Assembly: GCF_015477355.1 (NCBI RefSeq)
Contig: NZ_JADLRJ010000002.1
Location: 558,001-622,000 of the forward strand
Length of the DNA: 64,000 bases
DNA from: Nocardia blacklockiae
GTDB taxonomy: Bacteria > Actinomycetota > Actinomycetes > Mycobacteriales > Mycobacteriaceae
Reading direction: 5' to 3'
Under the pieces are notes generated by a model. That model saw only the letters and a program-made list of their open reading frames with translations. It was not told the DNA's origin and made no database searches. Shown in pieces: positions 8,827 to 16,396 of the stretch. The position numbers and the translations under genes are program-made. How positions within the stretch are numbered: position 1 is the first letter of the stretch; each line of letters opens with the position of its first letter.

Positions 8827-9723
8827 TCAGGCGGTTTCGGCGGCGCGCCGGTAACCCCGGACGGCCGGGTAGGCGAAGACCACGATCATCCCGACGATCC
8901 AGGCGATCGTCTTGAGCAGGGGCGCGGCGATCGGCCCGTCCCAGGCCAGGCCGCGCATGGCGTCGACGGCCGTGCTCATCGGCTGGTTCTCCACGGTCTT
9001 CTGCAACCAGGTGGGATAGGCGTAGGTCGGCACGAACCCGGAGTTGAAGAACATCAGCAGCGTATTGACGATGGCGATGATGTTCACCAGGAGCACGCCG
9101 TCCGACACCGTCGCCAGCGCCGTCACCATCACCGCGAACGCGACGCCGAACAGCACCGGAATCGCGATCATCGCCAGCGAGGCCAGCGGCCCGTTCCAGA
9201 ACCGGAACCCGATGCACACCCCCACCGCGACCACGAGCAGCGTCGAGACCAGCACCCGGATGGCCTCGGCCAGCAACCGCCCGGTGAGCCCGGCGGCCCG
9301 GTGGATCGGCATGGTCCAGAATCGGCTCAGCAGACCGGTGATCTTCTCGGTCCGGAAACCCAGCGCGCTGACCACCGCGCCCGACATGGCCGCCACCAGG
9401 GTGATCATCGGGACCGTGCCGTAGTAGCTGGGCATGCCGGTGGCGTTCTCGATCATGTAGCCGAGCACGACCTTGAACATCAGCAGCGTCAGCACCGGGT
9501 AGACCAGGGCCTGCACGGTGGTCGCGGGATCACGCGACCACGCCACCAGCAACCGGCGGCACTGAATAAGACTGTGCCGCGCCCACGTCGACAGCGCTCG
9601 CTCGGACTGCGGCGCGACCACCGGCAGCGGTGAATTGCCGCCGAACCCGTCGGCCCCGCCGTCCGTCCGCTCCGCGTCGAGCTCTCGCACCACCGTCGAC
9701 TCCGCTGTTCCCGCGCCGCTCAC
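8827..9723 (-). CDS. ABC-2 type exporter permease (second)
   Basis: A 298-aa ABC-2 membrane subunit of the DrrB/DrrC kind. About six hydrophobic segments follow a hydrophilic N-terminus: TTVQALVYPVLTLLMFKVVL, the MITLVAAMSGAVVSALGF region, two central helices and the C-terminal IAWIVGMIVVFAYPA. The family loop segment VENQPMSTAVDAMRGLAW matches the NQP motif of its partner. The start is a GTG at 9723 that overlaps the stop of the upstream permease (GTGA); the longer open frame upstream is only a shadow of that gene. Works with the permease and ATPase upstream. Confidence 0.88.
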   Translation of the reverse strand: MSGAGTAESTVVRELDAERTDGGADGFGGNSPLPVVAPQSERALSTWARHSLIQCRRLLVAWSRDPATTVQALVYPVLTLLMFKVVLGYMIENATGMPSYYGTVPMITLVAAMSGAVVSALGFRTEKITGLLSRFWTMPIHRAAGLTGRLLAEAIRVLVSTLLVVAVGVCIGFRFWNGPLASLAMIAIPVLFGVAFAVMVTALATVSDGVLLVNIIAIVNTLLMFFNSGFVPTYAYPTWLQKTVENQPMSTAVDAMRGLAWDGPIAAPLLKTIAWIVGMIVVFAYPAVRGYRRAAETA

Positions 9724-10532
9724 GCTCGCCTCGTATTCGCCCAGACCGCCAGCGGCACGAACGCGACCGCCAACGCACCCAACCACACCAGCGGCACCCA
9801 CAGCACCTGCCAGCTCACCCCGTGCTCGGCCATGTCCCGCATGGCGAAGGAGAACTGCGAGATCGGCTGGTTCCGCACGAACGGCCGGATCCACGCCGGG
9901 AAACCCACCTCGGGCACGAAACCGCACGACAGCATGCCGAAGATCAAGGTCGGCAGCGTCAGCGCCTGGCTCAGCGACTCCGGGCTCTTGGTCAAGCTGC
10001 CCAGGCCGTCGGCGCCGATCGCCAGCACCGTGCCCACCGCCAGCGAGAACACCAGGAACAGCACGGCCTGGCCGAAGCCCGCGACGAACCGGAAACCGAT
10101 CACGTACCCGAACAGGATCGCCGCCGCCAAGGACGTCACCGACCGGACCAGACCCGCGGACAGGCGCGACAGCAGCGGCACCAGACTCCCGATCGGCATG
10201 GTCTGCATGCGGCTGTTGAGCCCGGTCAGCGCCTCCATCGCGGCGATCTGCGCATTCGACATCATCGTGAACGCCATGGTCTGCAACACGATGATCGGCA
10301 TCACGAACTGCGCGTAATCGATGCCGCCGACCTTCATCACGAAACGCAGCGGCAGATAGAAGCCGACCGTGAACACCAGCGGGGTGATCACGGCGACGAT
10401 CAGCTCGCCCTTGGTCACCATGGTCCGCACGAGCCGCCCGGTCAGCGCCCGCCACTGCGCGAAGCTCGACGGCCGCGCGGGCGGCATGTCGGCGAACAGC
10501 CGGGTCTCGGCCGCCGCGGTCGAAACGGTCAC
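9720..10532 (-). CDS. ABC-2 type exporter permease (first)
   Basis: A 270-aa integral membrane protein of the DrrB family with about six transmembrane helices (for example VITPLVFTVGFYLPL, LVFSLAVGTVLAIGA and VWLGALAVAFVPLAVWA). It also has the conserved FVRNQPISQFSFAMRDM segment before the last helix. The GTG start at 10532 overlaps the ATPase stop and its own stop overlaps the next permease, so the three genes form a coupled ATPase-permease-permease operon. DrrABC systems export hydrophobic compounds such as daunorubicin or mycobacterial PDIM lipids; the cargo here is unknown. Confidence 0.9.
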   Translation of the reverse strand: MTVSTAAAETRLFADMPPARPSSFAQWRALTGRLVRTMVTKGELIVAVITPLVFTVGFYLPLRFVMKVGGIDYAQFVMPIIVLQTMAFTMMSNAQIAAMEALTGLNSRMQTMPIGSLVPLLSRLSAGLVRSVTSLAAAILFGYVIGFRFVAGFGQAVLFLVFSLAVGTVLAIGADGLGSLTKSPESLSQALTLPTLIFGMLSCGFVPEVGFPAWIRPFVRNQPISQFSFAMRDMAEHGVSWQVLWVPLVWLGALAVAFVPLAVWANTRRA

Positions 10533-11581
10533 TGCTGCCCGCCCGAATGCCCGGTGAGGGTGAGGAAGACGTCGTCGAGCGAGGGCCGCCGCAGCGCGAT
10601 ATCGGCCAGCTCCACCCCGGCCGCGTCCAGCCGGCGCACCGCCTCCGCCAAGGTCGCCGCGCCGTCCGGCGCGGGAATCGACACGCGATCCGCGCCGTCG
10701 GCGAACAGGTCCGTGCGCACGGCCTCCGGTAGCAGATCACCCAGGGCGTCGGCCGCGGTGCGCAGCTGCTTCGGATCCAGCGGCACCACCTCGCAGTAGC
10801 TGCCGCCCGTCTTCTCCTTCAGCGCGTCGGCGGTGCCCTCGGCGATCACCGCGCCCTTGTCGATGACGATGATGTTGTCGCTGAGGATGTCGGCTTCCTC
10901 GAGGTACTGCGTGGTCAGCAACACCGTGATGCCCTGCTGCTTCAACGCCGTCACCAGATCCCAGACACCTTGGCGGCTGCGCGGATCCAAGCCGGTGGTG
11001 GGCTCGTCGAGGAACACCACCTCCGGGCGCACCACCAGACCGCACGCGATGTCGACCCGCCGCCGCATCCCGCCCGAATAGTGGCGCACCGCGCGGCGGC
11101 CCGCGCCGACCAGATCGAACTCCTCGAGCAAGGTGTCGGCACGCTTGCGGGCGGCCTTCTTCGCCAAGCCCATCAGACGGCCGAACAACTCCAGGTTCTC
11201 CCGGCCCGACAGATTCTCGTCCAGCGCCGCGTACTGCCCCGTCATCATGATCGAGCGCCGCACCCCCGCCGGATCCCGCAGCACATCGTGCCCCGCCACC
11301 ACGGCCGTACCCGAATCCGGGCGCAGCAACGTGGACAGCACCTTCACCGCGGTCGTCTTCCCCGCGCCGTTCGGGCCGAGAATGCCGAGCACACTGGCGC
11401 GCTCGGCGGTGAAACTGACACCCCGCAGCGCGTGCACGTCCCCGAAGGACTTGTGGACCTCCGACACCACCACGGCCGGGTCGGCGCCCCGCGGCGCGGG
11501 ACGCTCGGCAGCGGTCGCGGCTGCCCCGTCCGTCGCCGGGTCACCCGGGGGGTGCGGTTCCGCGTTGTCCAAACTCGGCAT
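10529..11581 (-). CDS. DrrA-like ABC exporter ATPase
   Basis: Cytoplasmic ATPase of a drug/lipid-type exporter, about 350 aa. Motifs in order are Walker A GPNGAGKT, the Q-loop region MTGQYAALDENL, the signature YSGGMRRR, and Walker B VVFLDEPTTGLD followed by the switch region TTQYLEEAD. The C-terminal ~90 residues end in RRPSLDDVFLTLTGH, a DrrA-type hallmark. The ATG at 11581 (MPSLDNAEP) is chosen because GGAGAG lies just upstream; an open frame extends 25 codons further without an RBS. First gene of the operon; peptide export for the nearby NRPS is conceivable but unproven. Confidence 0.92.
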   Translation of the reverse strand: MPSLDNAEPHPPGDPATDGAAATAAERPAPRGADPAVVVSEVHKSFGDVHALRGVSFTAERASVLGILGPNGAGKTTAVKVLSTLLRPDSGTAVVAGHDVLRDPAGVRRSIMMTGQYAALDENLSGRENLELFGRLMGLAKKAARKRADTLLEEFDLVGAGRRAVRHYSGGMRRRVDIACGLVVRPEVVFLDEPTTGLDPRSRQGVWDLVTALKQQGITVLLTTQYLEEADILSDNIIVIDKGAVIAEGTADALKEKTGGSYCEVVPLDPKQLRTAADALGDLLPEAVRTDLFADGADRVSIPAPDGAATLAEAVRRLDAAGVELADIALRRPSLDDVFLTLTGHSGGQQ

Positions 11582-12224
11582 CAACTCTCCACTATCGACC
11601 GGGCAGCGACCGGTATGTCCGGAACGCCGTGTGCACGCCTCGGTAGGTGATCCCATCCACCTGCCGCGATGTTACTGTGTTTAATTGCCGCTCCTTCGTC
11701 GCGGCGGGTTTGTGGCGCCTTCAGTCTCGGTTTTGGGGGACCGCTGCTTGCTCCTTCGTCGCTTGCGCAGCGGCCCCCCAAAACCGAGACGCGCCACAAA
11801 CCGTGTATGTGTGCGCTTGGGCGGGCTTGGCGGGGTTTGTGGGCTGTTCTTGTCGCCCTTGTGGTTCGGGCTCCCGTCTTTTCGGGTGGGTGGCTCTTGT
11901 GTGCCAGTGGTGTTCTGCGGCAAGGGAATACGTAAGTAGTCGTTCTCTCCTTCTCTTAAGTGGTTGTCGGTGGTACCCACTTGCTCTTGTGAATACTTGT
12001 GGCGTTACTCACATTTCGAGGGCTCGGGGTGCTTGTGGGGGGGATCGGTGCTGGTCGGTTCGCCGACCGAACGGTCTTTCTTGTTCGGGGCGTTCTTGTC
12101 CGGCGGGCGGGGCCGCCCATAGTGTGGCGGACAGGGGAATTGAAGACACTCACCTGTCTGCGGCAATCGCGATCCGGTCGGGGAGGACCGGTTGCCGGAG
12201 CATTCGCCAGCGAGAGGGTGACCG
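11582..12224. other. Long non-coding region, G/T-rich on the plus strand
   Basis: About 640 bp between the divergent exporter operon and the aldehyde-dehydrogenase-like gene. Overlapping open frames here look unlike any protein and have biased, low-complexity translations. From roughly 11800 to 12070 the plus strand is strikingly G/T-rich and lower in GC than the flanks. The long hairpin at 11707-11802 is its main structured element. The promoters of both flanking genes must lie here. Confidence 0.55.
11707..11802. repeat. Long imperfect inverted repeat (hairpin)
   Basis: Left arm segments GGTTTGTGGCGC (11707-11718), GTCTCGGTTTTGGGGG (11724-11739) and CCGCTGC (11741-11747) pair in order with GCAGCGG (11767-11773), CCCCCAAAACCGAGAC (11775-11790) and GCGCCACAAACC (11791-11802). 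About 35 bp are paired, with a 5-nt bulge and a 19-nt loop. CTCCTTCGTCGC occurs both before the left arm (11691-11702) and in the loop (11751-11762). It lies between divergent genes, so it is not an ordinary terminator. A MITE-like or dispersed intergenic repeat is possible. Confidence 0.75.
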
Positions 12225-13742
12225 ATGGCCGAGACGGCGCGTCGCGTGGCAACGCATTCCGGAGGCACGGTGCGGCCGAAGGTGCTCACCTCCTACGATC
12301 CGCGGACCGGCGAGGCCGTCGGTGATTACGCGATGATGGGCACCGGCGAGGTGACGCGCACCGTGCGGGCCGCGCGCACGGCCGAGAAATGGTGGGCCGC
12401 ACTCGGATTCGCGGGGCGGCGGCGCTGGCTGCTGGACTGGAAGCGCGCCATCGCCCGCAACTCCGGGGAACTGGTGGAGATCATCTGCGCCGAGACCGGC
12501 AAGCCGGAGGTCGACGCCGCCATCGAGGTCATGCTCGCGGTGGAGAACCTGGACTGGGCCGCCCGCCACGCCGAGCAGGCGCTGGGCCGCCGCCGGCTCG
12601 GCTCCACCTGGCTCACCCGCAACCAGCGCGCCTCGGTCGGCTATCTGCCGCTGGGCGTGGTCGGCGTGCTCGGCTCCTGGAACGACCCGGTGTTCACGCC
12701 GATGGGCTCGATCGCCTACGCCCTGGCGGCCGGGAACGCGGTGGTGTTCAAGCCCAGCGAACTCACCTCCGGCGTCGGCGTGTGGCTGGCGGAGAGCTGG
12801 AGCCGGCTCGCCCCCAATCAGCCCGTGCTACAGGTCGTCACGGGCGACAGCACCACCGGCGCCGCGCTGTGCCGGTCCCGCCTCGACAAGGTCGCCTACG
12901 CCGGTTCGGAGGCCGGCGCCCGCGAGGTGATCGCGCTGTGCGCACAGTCCATGACCCCGGTGGTGGTCGAGAAGGTCGGCAAGGGCGCGATGGTGGTCCA
13001 GGTCGACGCGAAACTCGACGACGCCGCCGAGGCCGCCGTCTTCGGCGCCATGTCCAACGCCGGGCAGAGCCCCGCCGGCATCCAGCGCGCCTACGTCGCC
13101 GAGTCGGTGTACGAACCGTTCCTCGAGAAGGTGGTGGCGCAGGCCCGCAAGCTGCGGCCCGGCGGCGACCGCCGCGCCTCCTACGGCCCGATGATCCTGG
13201 AATCGCAGGTCGAGATCGTGCGCCGCCAGGTCAAGGACGCCATCGCCCGGGGTGGCCGCGCCGTGGTCGGCGGGCTGGACTCGATCCGCGAGCCCTACAT
13301 CGAGCCGATCGTGCTGGCCGAGGTGCCCGAGGACAGCACCGCGATCACCGGCGAGGCGGTCGGCCCGGTTCTGATCGTCAACCGGGTCGCGACCATGGAC
13401 GAGGCGGTGGAACGCATCAACGCCGCCGACCACGGCCTCGCGGTGGCGGTGTTCACCCGCGACGTGCGCGCGGTGCCGGAGCTGGCCGATCGCATCAGAA
13501 CCGGTGTGGTGACGGTCAATTCGTCGATGGCCTCCGCGGGCATCCCGTCCATGCCGTTCGGCGGCGTGGGCGAGTACGGCCGGGGCCACGCGCACGGCGA
13601 GGCCGGGCTGCGCGAGTTCAGCCGCACCCTGGCCATCGCCCAGCAGCGGTACCGCGCGCCGGTCAACCTGTCCACCTTCGACCGGCACCCGCGGCACCTG
13701 CGCTGGGCCAAGGCCGTGTTCCGGATCCGGCACGGGCGCTAG
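12225..13742 (+). CDS. Aldehyde-dehydrogenase-family protein lacking the catalytic Cys
   Basis: A 505-aa protein with the full ALDH fold and length. The N-terminal cofactor domain includes PLGVVGVLGSWNDPV and the KPSELT segment (Lys that binds NADP). The general-base Glu is kept in VVVEKVGKGAMVV. The catalytic-loop motif that normally reads NAGQxCxxxxR here reads NAGQSPAGIQR, with Pro in place of the nucleophilic Cys, so normal aldehyde oxidation is unlikely. The C-terminal PFGGVGEYGRGHAHGEAGL motif is present. It ends exactly where the convergent MerR gene ends (no gap). It could be a pseudoenzyme or use other chemistry. Confidence 0.85.
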   Translation: MAETARRVATHSGGTVRPKVLTSYDPRTGEAVGDYAMMGTGEVTRTVRAARTAEKWWAALGFAGRRRWLLDWKRAIARNSGELVEIICAETGKPEVDAAIEVMLAVENLDWAARHAEQALGRRRLGSTWLTRNQRASVGYLPLGVVGVLGSWNDPVFTPMGSIAYALAAGNAVVFKPSELTSGVGVWLAESWSRLAPNQPVLQVVTGDSTTGAALCRSRLDKVAYAGSEAGAREVIALCAQSMTPVVVEKVGKGAMVVQVDAKLDDAAEAAVFGAMSNAGQSPAGIQRAYVAESVYEPFLEKVVAQARKLRPGGDRRASYGPMILESQVEIVRRQVKDAIARGGRAVVGGLDSIREPYIEPIVLAEVPEDSTAITGEAVGPVLIVNRVATMDEAVERINAADHGLAVAVFTRDVRAVPELADRIRTGVVTVNSSMASAGIPSMPFGGVGEYGRGHAHGEAGLREFSRTLAIAQQRYRAPVNLSTFDRHPRHLRWAKAVFRIRHGR

Positions 13743-14108
13743 TCAGCGCGCGCAGCCGCGCAGCGAATCGATGTAGTCGTTCATGGCGTCGCGGTTGCGG
13801 GTCAGCAGCTCGATGCGGTCGGTCAGCCGGTCCCGCTGCTGCTCCAGGGTTTCCAGGATCGCCGCGTCGGCGTCGGCGAAGTGAATGTCGCGCGGGTCGT
13901 TCAGGCAGGGCAGGATCTGTTTGATGAGGCGGGTCGGCAGGCCCGCCTCGAGCAGCCCGCGGATGTGCAGGACCTGTTCGACCAGGATGTCGTCGTAGTC
14001 GCGGTACCCGTTGGGGCTGCGCCCGACCTGGATCAGCCCCTGCTCCTCGTAGTAGCGCAGCAGGCGCGGGGAGGTCTCGGTGCGCTCCGCCAGCTCGCCG
14101 ATTCGCAT
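13743..14108 (-). CDS. MerR-family transcriptional regulator
   Basis: A 121-aa MerR protein. The N-terminal winged helix reads MRIGELAERTETSPRLLRYY, followed by EEQGLI and the wing NGYRDY. A dimerisation coiled coil occupies residues ~75-118 (LETLEQQRDRLTDRIELLTR). There is no obvious effector-binding Cys cluster, only one Cys in the middle and one near the C-terminus. It is divergent from the deacetylase gene, with a MerR-style dyad between them at 14138-14159. It therefore probably controls that gene and itself. Confidence 0.92.
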   Translation of the reverse strand: MRIGELAERTETSPRLLRYYEEQGLIQVGRSPNGYRDYDDILVEQVLHIRGLLEAGLPTRLIKQILPCLNDPRDIHFADADAAILETLEQQRDRLTDRIELLTRNRDAMNDYIDSLRGCAR

Positions 14109-14137
14109 ATGCCCTACCTCACAACAACTCTCGCTTG

Positions 14138-14159
14138 ACCTTCACATCTATGTGAGGGT
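14138..14159. promoter_or_regulatory. MerR-type operator dyad
   Basis: ACCTTCACAT (14138-14147) and ATGTGAGGGT (14150-14159) form a dyad with one mismatch around a CT centre. It starts within TTGACC (14135-14140), a plausible -35 for the rightward gene, which is the classic MerR placement between -35 and -10. The matching -10 is not clear. It lies in the 65-bp gap between the MerR gene and the deacetylase. Confidence 0.65.
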
Positions 14160-14173
14160 TCGAGCATAGCGGC

Positions 14174-15037
14174 ATGAGCAAGGACATCACCCTCTTCGAC
14201 TACAGCCCCATCACCGAGCGCGAGCCGATCCACTGGCCCGGCGGCAAGCGGGTCGCCTTCTACGTCGGGCTCAATATCGAGCACTTCTACGTGGACCTGC
14301 CCGGCACGGCCACCTACGAGGGCACCACGTCGCTGACGCCGGACGCGCTCAACTACGGGTGGCGCGACTACGGCCCGCGGGTGGGCTTCTGGCGGCAGCT
14401 CGCACTGCTCGACAAGCACGGCATCCGCGCCAGCGCGCTGCTGAATTCCGATGTGGGCGAGCGGTATCCGCAGATCATCGAGGCCGGCAAGGCGCGCGAC
14501 TGGGTGTGGCTGGCGCACGGCAGCAGCAACAGCCACCTGCACACCGGGCTCTCCGTGGAGGAGGAACGGGTCGCGCTGCGCGAGATCGTCGACACCATCG
14601 AGAAGTCCACCGGCTACCGGCCGCGCGGCTGGATGGGTCCCGGCCTGACCGAGACCTTCCACACCCCCGAACTGCTGGCCGAGCTGGGCCTGCGATACGT
14701 GCTCGACTGGACCAACGACGACCAGCCCTACCGCTTGAATGTGCCGGGGCTGCTGAGCGTTCCGTACTCGGTGGAGCTCAACGACATCGGCGTCTTCGTC
14801 TCCAAGGGCCTCACCGGGCCGGACTTCGTGCAGATGGTGAAGGACCAGGTGGACCAGCTCTACGCCGACTCGGCCGACAGCGGCCGGGTCTTCGGCCTGG
14901 CGCTGCACCCCTTCGTCACCAGCCAGGCCTTCCGCCACCGCTACCTCGACGAGGCCCTGGACTACGTGGTCAACCACCCCGGCGTGTGGGTCACCACCAG
15001 CGACGAGATCGCCGAGCACTTCGCGGCGGAGCACTGA
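14174..15037 (+). CDS. Polysaccharide-deacetylase-family (PuuE/allantoinase-like) hydrolase
   Basis: A 287-aa single-domain NodB/CE4-like protein with no signal peptide, so probably cytoplasmic. The segment RPRGWMGPGLTETFHTPELL and the strand WVWLAHGSSNSHLH (His of the metal site) match the PuuE-like branch that acts on small amides rather than cell-wall polymers. The Asp of motif 1 could be the D of LLNSDVGERYPQI, but assignment is uncertain. ATG at 14174 follows the MerR-type operator with only a short leader. Induced by the MerR effector, by inference. Confidence 0.82.
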   Translation: MSKDITLFDYSPITEREPIHWPGGKRVAFYVGLNIEHFYVDLPGTATYEGTTSLTPDALNYGWRDYGPRVGFWRQLALLDKHGIRASALLNSDVGERYPQIIEAGKARDWVWLAHGSSNSHLHTGLSVEEERVALREIVDTIEKSTGYRPRGWMGPGLTETFHTPELLAELGLRYVLDWTNDDQPYRLNVPGLLSVPYSVELNDIGVFVSKGLTGPDFVQMVKDQVDQLYADSADSGRVFGLALHPFVTSQAFRHRYLDEALDYVVNHPGVWVTTSDEIAEHFAAEH

Positions 15038-15042
15038 GGGAC

Positions 15043-16290
15043 TCAGGCGCCGGCGAGAGTGAGGTAGACGAGGAGGAGGTTCAGCGCGGAGATCACGGCG
15101 GCGATGAACCAGGCGGCGACGGTGGTGGCGCGGTGGTTGGTGTCGGCGCCCATCAGGGTGCGGTCACCGGTGAAGCGCACCAAGGGAATCAGGGCCAGCG
15201 GGATGCCGAAGGACAGCACCACCTGGGAGACGATCAGCGCCTGCGTGGGGTCGACGCCGGCGGCCAGGATGACCAGGGCCGGGACCAGGGTGACGACCCG
15301 GCGCAGCAGCAGCGGGATGTGCCGGCGCAGCAGGCCCTCCATGATCATCGCGCCGGCGTAGGCCCCGACCGAGGTGGAGGCCAGCCCGGACGCCAGCAGG
15401 CCGACCGCCAGCAGCAGCGCCGCCCACGGACCGAGCGCGTCGCCCACCGCGGCGTGCGCGGATTCCAGGGAGTCGACGTCCGCGCGGCCGCTCAGCGTGT
15501 TCGCGGCCATCAGCAGCATGGACAGGTTGACCGCGCCCGCGATCACCATCGCCAGCCCGACGTCGACCCGGGTGATGCGCAGCAGCCGGGTCCGCGCCGG
15601 GCCCGCCGCGGGCTGCCCGTGCCGGTCGCGGGACAGTCCCGAATGCAGGTAGATGGCGTGCGGCATCACCGTCGCGCCGATCATCGCCGCCGCGAGCAGC
15701 ACGCTCTCGGCGCCGTCGAAGCGCGGCAGCAGCCCGCCCGCCGCGGCCGGTACCGACGGGGGTGAGATCACCACGCTGGCCATGAACCCGATCGCGATGA
15801 TCGCCAGCAGCCCGATCACCACGCGCTCGAAAGGTCGCTGCCCGCGCCGGTTCTGGACGGTCAGCAGCCCCATCGACACCACGCCCGTGATCACCCCGCC
15901 CAGCAGCAGCGGCAGGTCGAACAGCAGCTTCAGCGCGATGGCCCCGCCGACCACCTCGGCCAGATCCGTTGCCATCGCGACCAATTCGGCCTGGGCCCAG
16001 TAGGCCAGGCGGGTCGGCCGGCTCGCCCGGTCGCGCACCACCTGCGGCAGGGTGCGCCCGGTGACCAGACCCAGCTTCGCGGAGAGGAACTGCACCAGCC
16101 CGGCCATCACGTTGGCCATCACGATCACCCACACCAGCAGGTAGCCGTACTGCGCGCCGGCGCTGATGTTGGAGGCCACGTTGCCCGGGTCGACGTAGGC
16201 GATGGCGGCCACGAACGCCGGGCCCAGCAGCATCGACGCCGAGCGCGCCCGGCGGAGAGGGGTGCGCGGCGGCGCGATGCTGGTACTCAT
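15043..16290 (-). CDS. mntH: Nramp-family divalent metal (Mn/Fe) transporter
   Basis: A 415-aa membrane protein with about eleven transmembrane helices, importing Mn2+ or Fe2+ with protons. The TM1 metal-site motif DPGN is present (VAAIAYVDPGNVASNISAG, residues ~27-45), as is the TM6 motif MPHAIYLHSG. The consensus transport motif lies between helices 8 and 9 (GAYAGAMIMEGLL). The ATG at 16290 has no good Shine-Dalgarno but follows TAAAAT by 6 nt, so the mRNA may be leaderless. The upstream AT-rich patch is a plausible metal-regulator site. Convergent with the deacetylase. Confidence 0.93.
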   Translation of the reverse strand: MSTSIAPPRTPLRRARSASMLLGPAFVAAIAYVDPGNVASNISAGAQYGYLLVWVIVMANVMAGLVQFLSAKLGLVTGRTLPQVVRDRASRPTRLAYWAQAELVAMATDLAEVVGGAIALKLLFDLPLLLGGVITGVVSMGLLTVQNRRGQRPFERVVIGLLAIIAIGFMASVVISPPSVPAAAGGLLPRFDGAESVLLAAAMIGATVMPHAIYLHSGLSRDRHGQPAAGPARTRLLRITRVDVGLAMVIAGAVNLSMLLMAANTLSGRADVDSLESAHAAVGDALGPWAALLLAVGLLASGLASTSVGAYAGAMIMEGLLRRHIPLLLRRVVTLVPALVILAAGVDPTQALIVSQVVLSFGIPLALIPLVRFTGDRTLMGADTNHRATTVAAWFIAAVISALNLLLVYLTLAGA

Positions 16291-16320
16291 GACTTTATTT
16301 TACGGTTATCCGAACTTTTT
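16291..16320 (-). promoter_or_regulatory. Promoter and possible metal-regulator site of mntH
   Basis: The minus strand has TAAAAT (16297-16302) 6 nt before the ATG, a good -10 that would give a leaderless transcript. Just upstream is CGGATAACCG, an inverted repeat with 3-nt arms, flanked by runs of A. It is conspicuously AT-rich for this genome. Binding by a DtxR/MntR-type repressor is inferred from the gene's function only. Confidence 0.45.
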
Positions 16321-16344
16321 GTTGAGCCGAACCCGCAAAATGTG

Positions 16345-16376
16345 ACCGCCCCGACCGCGACAGCGGCCGGGGCGGT
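16345..16376 (-). terminator. Terminator hairpin after the mycolyltransferase
   Basis: ACCGCCCCG...CGGGGCGGT with an inner CCGC/GCGG stem gives about 13 bp with paired single-base offsets and a GACA loop. On the minus strand it starts about 20 bp after the stop at 16397 and is followed by ACATTTTG. A rho-independent terminator with a short T-tract, typical of high-GC actinobacteria. Confidence 0.7.
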
Positions 16377-16396
16377 GTGTCTGCCCTGGTGGGCGC

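Noticed and set aside
9724-10740. Upstream extension of the second permease
   Set aside because: This part is an Arg/Gly/Asp-rich shadow of the first permease and ATPase; the GTGA overlap at 9720-9723 gives the natural start.
11665-12336. Open frames in the G/T-rich region
   Set aside because: Cys/Trp/Gly-rich translations, several overlapping frames, and one spans the long hairpin; no family similarity.
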